Below, in pieces: positions 1-5,228 of a stretch of 5,228 nucleotides of DNA. The notes under the pieces were generated by a model that saw only the letters and a program-made list of their open reading frames with translations, had not been told where the DNA came from and did not search any database. Source of the DNA: Alphaproteobacteria bacterium UBA2954. GTDB taxonomy: Bacteria > Pseudomonadota > Alphaproteobacteria > Puniceispirillales > Puniceispirillaceae. Each line of letters starts with the position of its first letter. The first letter of the stretch is position 1. The position numbers and the translations under genes are program-made. The stretch covers positions 6,330-11,557 of the forward strand of contig DEBO01000161.1 in the NCBI GenBank assembly GCA_002348585.1, in the 5' to 3' direction.

Positions 1-698
1 ACATCAGGTGTCCACATATGAAACGGGGCAGCCGAAATCTTAAATGCTAGCCCCGAAAGCAAAAATACCATGCCAACCGTGAGCCCCACAGACACATCAT
101 TATTAAGGCTGGCAGCAATATCCGCATAAGCTGTGCTGCCAGCAAAGCCGTAAACTAGAGACGCACCATAAAGCAACATGCCTGAAGATAGAGCTCCAAG
201 AAGGAAGTATTTCAGGCCAGCCTCAGATGATCTCAGGGAATTAGTCCGCATCGCTGCGATGACATAAAGTGGCAGGGACTGCAGTTCCAGCCCCATATAT
301 AGCGCTATCAGGTCGTGCGCAGAAATCATCAGCAACATACCCAGTACAGCCATTAGAACCAATAGATGGAACTCCGCCCTATCTACACCCTCACCCCAAC
401 CATCACTTACAAGCCAACAGGCAAAAAGGGCACCAAGAAGCACAAGGCCTTTCATGTAAAGTGCAAATCCATCTATCGCAAACAGGCCATTAAACAAAAC
501 CACCTGACCAGCCGGGAGCATGAATAGAGATAAAAAAGCCAACCCATAACCACCAAGTGACAGGCTGCGAACCAATTTCAGCGTGCTAGCCTCTGACTCA
601 GAGCCACTTGCAAATGCAGCAACCAGAACCAACGACAAGGCGACTGCAACCAAAATAAATTCTGGTAAAGCAACTGCAAAGGTTTGTACTAAATTCAT
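1..698 (-). CDS. nuoN: NADH-quinone oxidoreductase subunit N (NuoN), 5' part, cut by window edge
   Basis: Antiporter-like proton-pumping subunit of the complex I membrane arm, homologous to mitochondrial ND2. The ATG at 698-696 opens a frame that I translated without a stop to the left edge, giving 232 residues of a family usually about 480 long. Hydrophobic segments alternate with short loops throughout. The family's key residues are visible: Glu138 in YMGLELQSLPLY (matches E. coli Glu133), Lys163 in GLKYFLLGAL (Lys158), and Lys220 in FKISAAPFHMWTPD (Lys217). The last motif is the broken-helix signature shared with NuoL and NuoM, and the window ends just after it. The gene starts 16 bp after the nuoM stop and is the last nuo gene of the typical alphaproteobacterial order. 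The missing C-terminal half cannot be judged. Identity is very secure from motifs plus position. Confidence 0.97.
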   Translation of the reverse strand, partial: MNLVQTFAVALPEFILVAVALSLVLVAAFASGSESEASTLKLVRSLSLGGYGLAFLSLFMLPAGQVVLFNGLFAIDGFALYMKGLVLLGALFACWLVSDGWGEGVDRAEFHLLVLMAVLGMLLMISAHDLIALYMGLELQSLPLYVIAAMRTNSLRSSEAGLKYFLLGALSSGMLLYGASLVYGFAGSTAYADIAASLNNDVSVGLTVGMVFLLSGLAFKISAAPFHMWTPD

Positions 699-714
699 TG
701 TCCCTGCCTTAAAT
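699..714 (-). promoter_or_regulatory. nuoM-nuoN spacer with ribosome binding site for nuoN
   Basis: The 16-bp gap reads ATTTAAGGCAGGGACA on the minus strand. AAGG (710-707) lies 8 nt before the nuoN ATG, a good Shine-Dalgarno distance. A second purine run, AGGGA (705-701), is too close to be the better candidate. The site supports the ATG at 698 as the nuoN start. There is no room for a separate promoter or a terminator here, so nuoN is inferred to be translated from the nuoM transcript. Confidence 0.6.
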
Positions 715-2211
715 TTACCGTAATGCTGTCTGCTGAGGGCCAATTTGGCCCATCATGTCATTGACAGCTAGTTCCATGATATCCAGTAATGTGGATGGAT
801 ATACACCGAACCAGAGCACAAAGACTGTCAGCGGAACAAATATTAAATATTCGCGGCTCGATAAAGCTTCAAGCTCAAGAATTTCAGGCTTTTCAGCGCG
901 GCCAAAAACTACCCGGCGATAGAGCCACAACATATAGCAAGCGCCAAGTATAAGGCCTGTTGCAGCCAATACAGCAACCCAGTTTGCCCGGTTCCACGCC
1001 CCGACCAGAACCAGCATTTCACCAACAAATCCGGATGTGCCTGGAAGGCCAACAGAAGCAAGCATCATAAACATAAAGAAGGCAGCATAACGAGGCATGG
1101 CATCAACCACCCCGCCGTAAGCTGATATTTCACGCGTATGAAGTCGGTCATAGACTACACCTACACAGAAGAACAAAGCAGCTGAAACAAGCCCATGAGA
1201 AATCATCTGGAACATTGCCCCAGCTATTCCCTGCTCGTTCATGCTGAAAATGCCAATTGTCACGAATCCCATATGGGCGACTGATGAATATGCAATCAAT
1301 TTTTTCATGTCGCTCTGCGCCAACGCCACCAAGGAGGTGTAAATCACAGCCACCACAGACAACACAAATATCATCGGTGCAAACAAATCAGACGCGTCCG
1401 GAAACATCGGTAGTGAGAAACGCAGGAACCCATAACCGCCCATCTTTAAAAGCACACCAGCTAGGATCATAGAACCGGCTGTTGGCGCCTGCACATGCGC
1501 ATCTGGAAGCCATGTGTGAACCGGCCACATAGGCACCTTGACTGCGAAGGATGCAAAAAAGCCCAGAAAAAGCCAAAACTGTAAAGCGGGCGCAAAGTCG
1601 AACGCTGCTAGTTCAGGAATATCTGTTGTTCCGGACTTTTGGTACATGACCAACATACAGACAAGCATTAGCACTGAACCTAAAAGCGTATATAAAAAAA
1701 ACTTAAAGGCGGCATATACGCGCTCAGTCCCGCCCCAGATCCCGATAATCAAGAACATAGGAATCAAAACACCCTCAAAAAACAAGTAGAACATTAGCAT
1801 GTCAAGCGATGCAAACATTCCCACCATCATGGTTTCCAAAACCAGAAATGCAATCATGTAGTCACGTACGCGGTGCGTTATGCTGCCCCAACTCGCTAGA
1901 ATAGATAGTGGCACCAAAAATGTTGACAGCAGAATAAAGGGCATAGAAATGCCATCGATACCGAGATGATAGGAAATTCCCGCCCCTGGGATCCATTCAA
2001 CCTGTTCTTCGAACTGATAACCAACAAAGTCCGGATCAAAACCTATATACAGAAAAAGGGATAAAAAAAAGGTAAAGCCAGACACCCACAACGCCACAAG
2101 CTTTGCATTTGTGGCAATATTGGCTTCTGTTCCCCGCACCAGCATCAAGAATAAGATACCAGAAAGCGGCAAGAAAGTGATCACGCTGAGAAGCGGCCAT
2201 GACGAATTCAT
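715..2211 (-). CDS. nuoM: NADH-quinone oxidoreductase subunit M (NuoM)
   Basis: Antiporter-like proton-pumping subunit of complex I, homologous to ND4, sitting between NuoN and NuoL in the membrane arm. With the ATG at 2211 it has 498 residues, close to the family's usual length of about 500, and is hydrophobic along its whole length (14 membrane helices expected for the family). Conserved residues, by alignment in my head to E. coli: Glu146 in FYLFFEGVLIPMF (Glu144), Lys225 in FAVKVPMWPVHTWLPDAH (Lys234), Lys256 in AGVLLKMGGYG (Lys265), and Glu398 in GTSGFVGEML (Glu407). SDMKKLIAYSSVAHMG (residues 310-325) is another family hallmark. A five-codon longer frame starts at a TTG (2226) inside the nuoL end. 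I prefer the ATG because a G-rich Shine-Dalgarno run lies 7 nt upstream and MNSSWPLLSV goes straight into the first membrane helix. The gene follows the nuoL stop by 4 bp, suggesting translational coupling. Confidence 0.98.
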   Translation of the reverse strand: MNSSWPLLSVITFLPLSGILFLMLVRGTEANIATNAKLVALWVSGFTFFLSLFLYIGFDPDFVGYQFEEQVEWIPGAGISYHLGIDGISMPFILLSTFLVPLSILASWGSITHRVRDYMIAFLVLETMMVGMFASLDMLMFYLFFEGVLIPMFLIIGIWGGTERVYAAFKFFLYTLLGSVLMLVCMLVMYQKSGTTDIPELAAFDFAPALQFWLFLGFFASFAVKVPMWPVHTWLPDAHVQAPTAGSMILAGVLLKMGGYGFLRFSLPMFPDASDLFAPMIFVLSVVAVIYTSLVALAQSDMKKLIAYSSVAHMGFVTIGIFSMNEQGIAGAMFQMISHGLVSAALFFCVGVVYDRLHTREISAYGGVVDAMPRYAAFFMFMMLASVGLPGTSGFVGEMLVLVGAWNRANWVAVLAATGLILGACYMLWLYRRVVFGRAEKPEILELEALSSREYLIFVPLTVFVLWFGVYPSTLLDIMELAVNDMMGQIGPQQTALR

Positions 2212-2224
2212 CTGACTACCCCCC
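2212..2224 (-). promoter_or_regulatory. nuoM ribosome binding site inside the nuoL 3' end
   Basis: On the minus strand the nuoL end and nuoM start read GGGGGG-TAG-TCAG-ATG. The six-G run (2224-2219) encodes the last two glycines of NuoL and lies 7 nt upstream of the ATG at 2211, where a Shine-Dalgarno sequence belongs. It is a plain G run rather than a canonical AGGAGG, so its strength is uncertain. If translation began at the TTG at 2226, this run would be inside the coding sequence and could not serve as its binding site. This is the main reason for choosing the ATG. Confidence 0.55.
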
Positions 2225-4150
2225 AAACCCGCTGAAATACCAGGTCAGAAGTACAACGACTCCGATCATCATGGCAAATGCATAATGATATACATACCCC
2301 GTTTGCAGCTGTACTAGAAGCCCAGACAGGCGCGCCACTGCCGCTGATAGCCCATCTGGCCCATAATGATCAATCACGCCTTTATCGCCACGTGTCCATA
2401 ATAACTGGCCACACCGCACAGCTGGCTTGACAAAAATCCGGTCATACAGCTCATCAAAATACCATTTGTTAAACAGGAACTGGTACAGTGCGCCCATCCT
2501 ATCGGCAAGGCTGACGGGCAGCCATGGCAAGAGGACATAAGCAATATAAGCACCCACCACTCCAGCTGAAGCCAGCCCTATGGGTAACAGCTTGACCCAG
2601 GTGGGAACATGATGCGCAGCTTCCATCGCCTGGTGTGTTGGCAGAATAAATAGTGAATCACGCCAAAATTCCTGCCAGTGATTACCAACGAACAAATCGT
2701 ATCCCATCCAGCCCGCAAATATTGCCCCCAATGCAAGCGGAACAAGAGGTAATGTCATTACATTTGGGCTTTCATGGACATGTGCCATGATCTCATCACT
2801 TGCCCGAGGAGTGCCGTGAAAGGCCATGATCAATAGACGCCAGCTATAAAATGCTGTGAGTAAGGCAGCCGCACAGCCCAGCCAGAAGGCCAGCAGGCCG
2901 ACACTTGTATGCGCTCCATACGCAGCTTCCAAAATCATATCTTTTGAATAAAATCCCGCAAAAAACGGAAATCCTGCTAAAGCAAGAGAGCCTATCCACA
3001 TGAGCGCATAGGTTACGGGGATCTGGCGCCAGATCCCCCCCATATTCCGAAGGTCCTGCTCATTCGACAGGGCATGAATTACAGACCCTGCCCCTAAAAA
3101 CAGCAGGGCTTTGAAAAAGGCATGCGTAGTCAGATGGAACATCGCCGCCGGATAGGCAGATACACCTGCTGCAAAGAACATATATCCCAGCTGTGAACAT
3201 GTGGAATAAGCAATAACCCGTTTGATATCAAATTGAGTCATCCCTACTGTAGCCGCAAAGATAGCCGTCAACGCACCTACAAATGTTATGATATCTAGCG
3301 CAACAGGTGCATATTCGATAACCGGCGACAGCCGGCAGATTAGAAACACACCTGCTGTCACCATGGTTGCGGCATGAATAAGCGCAGATACGGGGGTTGG
3401 CCCTTCCATCGCATCCGGCAACCAAGTATGAAGACCCAATTGTGCTGATTTTCCCATTGCGCCAATAAATAACAGAACGGAGACTACCTCCAATGCAGGC
3501 AATTGCAGGCTAAAAATGCTGATTGTTGCAGGCTGATAGCTGGACACAGATTCAAATATAGCATCAAAACTAACCGAACCTGTAAGTGCAAAAATGGCCA
3601 GAATACCTAAAACAAAACCAAAATCGCCAACCCGATTCACCACAAAAGCCTTCATTGCAGCCGTATGTGCGGTTTCTTTATGGTGCCAGAAGCCAATTAA
3701 AAGATATGAAGCAACGCCAACACCTTCCCAGCCAAAGAATAACTGTACCAGGTTATCAGCGGTCACCAACATCAGCATAGCAAAAGTAAACAAGCTAAGA
3801 TAAGCCATGAAGCGGGCAATGGATTTATCATTATGCATATATCCAACGGAATAAATATGCACGCAGGTTGATACGCCCGTAACAACGATCAGCATTACAG
3901 CCGCCAGCGTATCAAACCGCAGGGTCCAGTGCGCTTGAAAGCTGCCTGAACCAATCCATCTCGCAACGTCAATAGTGGCTTGTTCACCGCCTAGCGCAAT
4001 CGTTCCAAAAGCAAAACAGGATAGAATAAAAGACAGGCATACACCTACAATACTGACCGTAACAGCAGCTCCATCCAATTTCCGAAGCGAGAACAGGCCA
4101 GCAGCTATTGCGCCAATCAGCGGCAAAAACACAATGGCTTTATAAAACAT
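2216..4150 (-). CDS. nuoL: NADH-quinone oxidoreductase subunit L (NuoL)
   Basis: Distal antiporter-like proton-pumping subunit of complex I, homologous to ND5. It has 644 residues, somewhat longer than E. coli NuoL (613) and normal for alphaproteobacteria. The N-terminal proton-pumping-subunit domain and the antiporter core (about residues 60-420) carry the expected residues: Glu142 in FFGWEGVGVASYLLIGFW (E. coli Glu144), Asp176 in NRVGDFGF (Asp178), Lys234 in AMGKSAQLGLHTWLPDAMEG (Lys229), His259 in PVSALIHAATM, His343 and Lys347 in TTHAFFKALLFLGAG (Lys342), and the Lys403-Asp404 pair in FYSKDMI (Lys399-Asp400). The C-terminal third, including NKWYFDELYDRIFVKP (571-586), corresponds to the long lateral helix and final membrane anchor that lie along NuoM and NuoN. 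The ATG at 4150 is 8 bp after the nuoK stop. Its binding site is weak: AAAGG at 4167-4163 is 12 nt away, so coupling to nuoK is likely. MrpA and hydrogenase-type homologues are excluded by the neighbours. Confidence 0.98.
   Translation of the reverse strand: MFYKAIVFLPLIGAIAAGLFSLRKLDGAAVTVSIVGVCLSFILSCFAFGTIALGGEQATIDVARWIGSGSFQAHWTLRFDTLAAVMLIVVTGVSTCVHIYSVGYMHNDKSIARFMAYLSLFTFAMLMLVTADNLVQLFFGWEGVGVASYLLIGFWHHKETAHTAAMKAFVVNRVGDFGFVLGILAIFALTGSVSFDAIFESVSSYQPATISIFSLQLPALEVVSVLLFIGAMGKSAQLGLHTWLPDAMEGPTPVSALIHAATMVTAGVFLICRLSPVIEYAPVALDIITFVGALTAIFAATVGMTQFDIKRVIAYSTCSQLGYMFFAAGVSAYPAAMFHLTTHAFFKALLFLGAGSVIHALSNEQDLRNMGGIWRQIPVTYALMWIGSLALAGFPFFAGFYSKDMILEAAYGAHTSVGLLAFWLGCAAALLTAFYSWRLLIMAFHGTPRASDEIMAHVHESPNVMTLPLVPLALGAIFAGWMGYDLFVGNHWQEFWRDSLFILPTHQAMEAAHHVPTWVKLLPIGLASAGVVGAYIAYVLLPWLPVSLADRMGALYQFLFNKWYFDELYDRIFVKPAVRCGQLLWTRGDKGVIDHYGPDGLSAAVARLSGLLVQLQTGYVYHYAFAMMIGVVVLLTWYFSGFGG
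3017..3038. repeat. 22-bp perfect palindrome within nuoL
   Basis: The plus strand reads half-site GGGGATCTGGC followed directly by its exact reverse complement GCCAGATCCCC, centred between 3027 and 3028. Symmetry breaks at the next base pair (3016 C against 3039 C). It lies in codons for NuoL residues around 381-388 (GGIWRQIP), a loop between membrane helices. In RNA it could fold into a G+C-rich hairpin of about 9 bp with a minimal loop. There is no T-run after it and the reading frame continues, so it is not a terminator. Whether it has a role or is a coincidence of codon choice is unknown. Confidence 0.6.
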
Positions 4151-4158
4151 CTTATGCT

Positions 4159-4473
4159 TCAGCCTTTCATCACGTTGATATCTTCAACCGCTATTGACCC
4201 ACGATTGCGGAAATAAACCACCAGAATGGCAAGACCAATTGCTGCTTCAGCGGCCGCAACAGTCAGGATAAACAATGAAAAAATCTGCCCGGTCAAATCA
4301 GAAGAATAGGCCGAAAAAGCCACCAAATTGATACTGACGGATAACAGAATCAATTCAATTGACATAAGAATAGTGATGACATTCTTTCTGTTGATAAAAA
4401 TACCAAACACACCAAACACAAACAAAATGCCTGCCACCGTCAGGTAATGAGCCAGAGTAATTTCCCCTATCAC
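4159..4473 (-). CDS. nuoK: NADH-quinone oxidoreductase subunit K (NuoK)
   Basis: Small membrane subunit of complex I, homologous to ND4L, which helps carry protons between the quinone-proximal channel and NuoN. It has 104 residues (E. coli 100) with three membrane helices at about 8-27, 31-53 and 64-88. The two buried glutamates needed for activity are present: Glu40 in [12 protein letters not shown] (E. coli Glu36) and Glu76 in [12 protein letters not shown] (Glu72). The NRKNVI loop (28-33) is typical of alphaproteobacteria. The start is a GTG at 4473-4471 that overlaps the nuoJ TGA stop by four bases (GTGA). No ATG occurs in frame before residue 37, and the sequence after the GTG matches the family N-terminus, so the GTG is well supported. 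A strong AGGAG lies 8 nt upstream, inside nuoJ. Confidence 0.97.
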   Translation of the reverse strand: MIGEITLAHYLTVAGILFVFGVFGIFINRKNVITILMSIELILLSVSINLVAFSAYSSDLTGQIFSLFILTVAAAEAAIGLAILVVYFRNRGSIAVEDINVMKG

Positions 4474-5075
4474 TGTCCCGTCTCCTCTGCACCTTTGCCC
4501 GATTGAACCTTTGCCAGTCTTATTGTTTCCTGCCTTGTCCGGCTATTCTGTTCTGAAATAACCTGCCGCCGCACGCCAGACCGCCGCCGCAAAGTCAGAA
4601 CAATCGCTCCTACCATGGCAACCAACAAAATAAGGCCAGCCAGTTGGAACAAATAAATATAGTCGGTATAGATCACCTGACCCAGCGCACGTGTGTTATG
4701 AACACCCTGCTGAACAGGTAGACTTGTCGACATATCAGAATATTCAAAGAAGGTTGCGATCAGTTCTGCAATCAGAATACCGCCAATCACCAGACCAAGT
4801 GGACGATATCTTTGGAAACCTTCGCGCAGCTCAGAAAAGTTAATATCGAGCATCATTACGACAAACAAAAACAGAACCGCGACTGCCCCAACATAAACAA
4901 CGACAAGCAACATCGCCAGAAATTCAGCATTCAGTAGAATAAACAGGCCGGCAGCGTTGAAGAACGCAAGGATAAGAAACAACACCGAATGAACCGGGTT
5001 GCGTGACGATATGACCATCAGGCCAGACAGGCAGGTCACAAGAGCGAACAAATAGAAAAAAACTGAAGAAATCAT
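4470..5075 (-). CDS. nuoJ: NADH-quinone oxidoreductase subunit J (NuoJ)
   Basis: Membrane subunit of complex I, homologous to ND6, located between NuoH/NuoA and NuoK near the quinone cavity. It has 201 residues (E. coli 184; about 200 is common in alphaproteobacteria). Five membrane helices are apparent at about 3-22, 28-48, 53-76, 92-111 and 141-161. The third contains [18 protein letters not shown] (59-76), the most conserved part of the family, whose pi-bulge around Tyr61-Gly63 is linked to conformational coupling. Glu51 in NAEFLAML is also conserved. The motif [13 protein letters not shown] (127-139) before the last helix is a family signature. Residues 163-201 form a basic, polar tail predicted to be cytoplasmic and poorly conserved. 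The ATG at 5075 is preceded by GAGGG (5090-5086) at 10 nt. The gene begins 27 bp after nuoI, and its TGA overlaps the nuoK GTG. Confidence 0.97.
   Translation of the reverse strand: MISSVFFYLFALVTCLSGLMVISSRNPVHSVLFLILAFFNAAGLFILLNAEFLAMLLVVVYVGAVAVLFLFVVMMLDINFSELREGFQRYRPLGLVIGGILIAELIATFFEYSDMSTSLPVQQGVHNTRALGQVIYTDYIYLFQLAGLILLVAMVGAIVLTLRRRSGVRRQVISEQNSRTRQETIRLAKVQSGKGAEETGQ
4474..4490 (-). promoter_or_regulatory. nuoK ribosome binding site inside the nuoJ 3' end
   Basis: The minus strand reads GCAGAGGAGACGGGACA immediately before the GTG of nuoK. The AGGAG core sits 8 nt from the start codon, close to ideal spacing. This is the clearest Shine-Dalgarno in the window and supports the non-ATG start at 4473. 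Because it lies within the last codons of nuoJ (EETGQ region), ribosomes finishing nuoJ stop on top of the nuoK start, which suggests coupled translation. Confidence 0.7.
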
Positions 5076-5102
5076 TTTGGTTCAGCCCTCAAATCCATCC
5101 GG
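5076..5102 (-). promoter_or_regulatory. nuoI-nuoJ spacer with ribosome binding site for nuoJ
   Basis: This 27-bp stretch is the longest non-coding interval in the window. On the minus strand it contains GAGGG (5090-5086), 10 nt before the nuoJ ATG, a plausible Shine-Dalgarno at slightly long spacing. I see no hairpin with a T-run and no -35/-10 pair that could fit, so it reads as a simple intra-operon junction. Confidence 0.5.
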
Positions 5103-5228
5103 CTAACGCCACTTTGCATCAGCTGCCAAATTACGAGCGATTTCTGCTTCCCACCTGTCACCATTTGCCAACAGCTTTTCTTTGTCATAGAACAGCTCTT
5201 CTCTGGTTTCAGTGGCAAATTCAAAATT
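5103..5228 (-). CDS. nuoI: NADH-quinone oxidoreductase subunit I (NuoI), C-terminal 41 residues, cut by window edge
   Basis: 3' end of the gene for the ferredoxin-like subunit that carries clusters N6a and N6b, the two [4Fe-4S] centres passing electrons toward N2 and quinone (homologous to mitochondrial TYKY/NDUFS8). Only 41 residues and the TAG stop (5105-5103) are inside the window. They read [27 protein letters not shown] and [12 protein letters not shown] in sequence, the highly characteristic C-terminus of alphaproteobacterial and mitochondrial NuoI. The family is about 160 residues long, so both CxxCxxCxxxCP motifs lie beyond the right edge and cannot be checked. Position directly upstream of nuoJ is the standard order and confirms the call. 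The fragment is too short to appear in simple ORF scans with a start codon. Confidence 0.95.
   Translation of the reverse strand, partial: NFEFATETREELFYDKEKLLANGDRWEAEIARNLAADAKWR

Noticed and set aside
110..140. Inverted repeat GGCAGCA ... TGCTGCC in nuoN
   Set aside because: Seven-base arms with a 17-nt loop inside conserved coding sequence; no sign of function and likely from alanine/serine codons.
269..493. Plus-strand open frame opposite nuoN (74 codons)
   Set aside because: It is antisense to a clearly conserved gene, its product is low-complexity (Pro/His/Gln-rich), and it matches no recognisable family. It is a shadow of nuoN codon use.
1257..1789. Plus-strand open frames at 1257-1472 and 1538-1789, and a minus-strand alternative frame at 1388-1576
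   Set aside because: All lie inside the intact nuoM coding sequence in other frames, with no supporting ribosome binding site and no family resemblance.
2063..2070. Run of eight A (T8 on the coding strand) in nuoM, considered as a slippage or frameshift site
   Set aside because: The NuoM frame continues correctly on both sides (GFTFFLSLFLYIGF) and no useful product lies in the shifted frame. Phe/Leu-rich membrane helices naturally produce T runs.
3322..3335. Small inverted repeat CCGGC-GACA-GCCGG in nuoL
   Set aside because: A 5-bp stem with a 4-nt loop is expected by chance several times in a window this size, and there is no T-run to make it a terminator.
3228..3803. Open frames at 3228-3425 (minus), 3586-3780 and 3594-3803 (plus)
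   Set aside because: They overlap the conserved antiporter core of nuoL. The two plus-strand frames also overlap each other. Nothing suggests they are translated.
715..4150. Possibility that nuoL/nuoM belong to an Mrp-type antiporter or a membrane-bound hydrogenase instead of complex I
   Set aside because: The neighbours nuoI, nuoJ, nuoK and nuoN in canonical order, and the full-length NuoL lateral-helix region, identify a genuine complex I operon.

Overview
The window is a minus-strand segment of a bacterial respiratory complex I (NADH:quinone oxidoreductase, nuo) operon. Transcription runs from high to low coordinates in the order nuoI (3' end only), nuoJ, nuoK, nuoL, nuoM, nuoN (5' part only). 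Protein features point to Alphaproteobacteria: the NuoI C-terminus ([12 protein letters not shown], ending AADAKWR), the NuoJ core ([15 protein letters not shown]), the Nuo[14 protein letters not shown] stretch and the NuoL C-terminal NKWYFDELYD block. Base composition looks moderate (roughly half GC, by eye). A marine SAR116-like or similar moderate-GC alphaproteobacterium would fit, but the genus cannot be fixed from this sequence.

Layout from right to left: the last 41 codons of nuoI (5103-5228), 27 bp gap, nuoJ (4470-5075), 4-bp GTGA overlap, nuoK (4159-4473, GTG start), 8 bp gap, nuoL (2216-4150), 4 bp gap to the preferred nuoM ATG, nuoM (715-2211), 16 bp gap, nuoN (1-698, running off the left edge). 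Essentially the whole window is coding. No gene-free stretch exceeds 27 bp, and I see no internal promoter, terminator, RNA gene, mobile element or CRISPR array.

Together the genes encode the membrane arm of complex I. NuoL, NuoM and NuoN are the three antiporter-like proton-pumping subunits. NuoK and NuoJ form part of the channel next to the quinone site, and NuoI is the 2x[4Fe-4S] subunit of the connecting arm. The charged residues known to matter for proton transfer are visible in each subunit, and every frame is intact, so the complex is expected to be functional.

This is a conserved housekeeping region and I find no undescribed system in it. The points worth a second look are small: a perfect 22-bp palindrome inside nuoL, the choice of nuoM start codon (ATG at 2211 rather than an upstream TTG at 2226), and the GTG start of nuoK overlapping the nuoJ stop.
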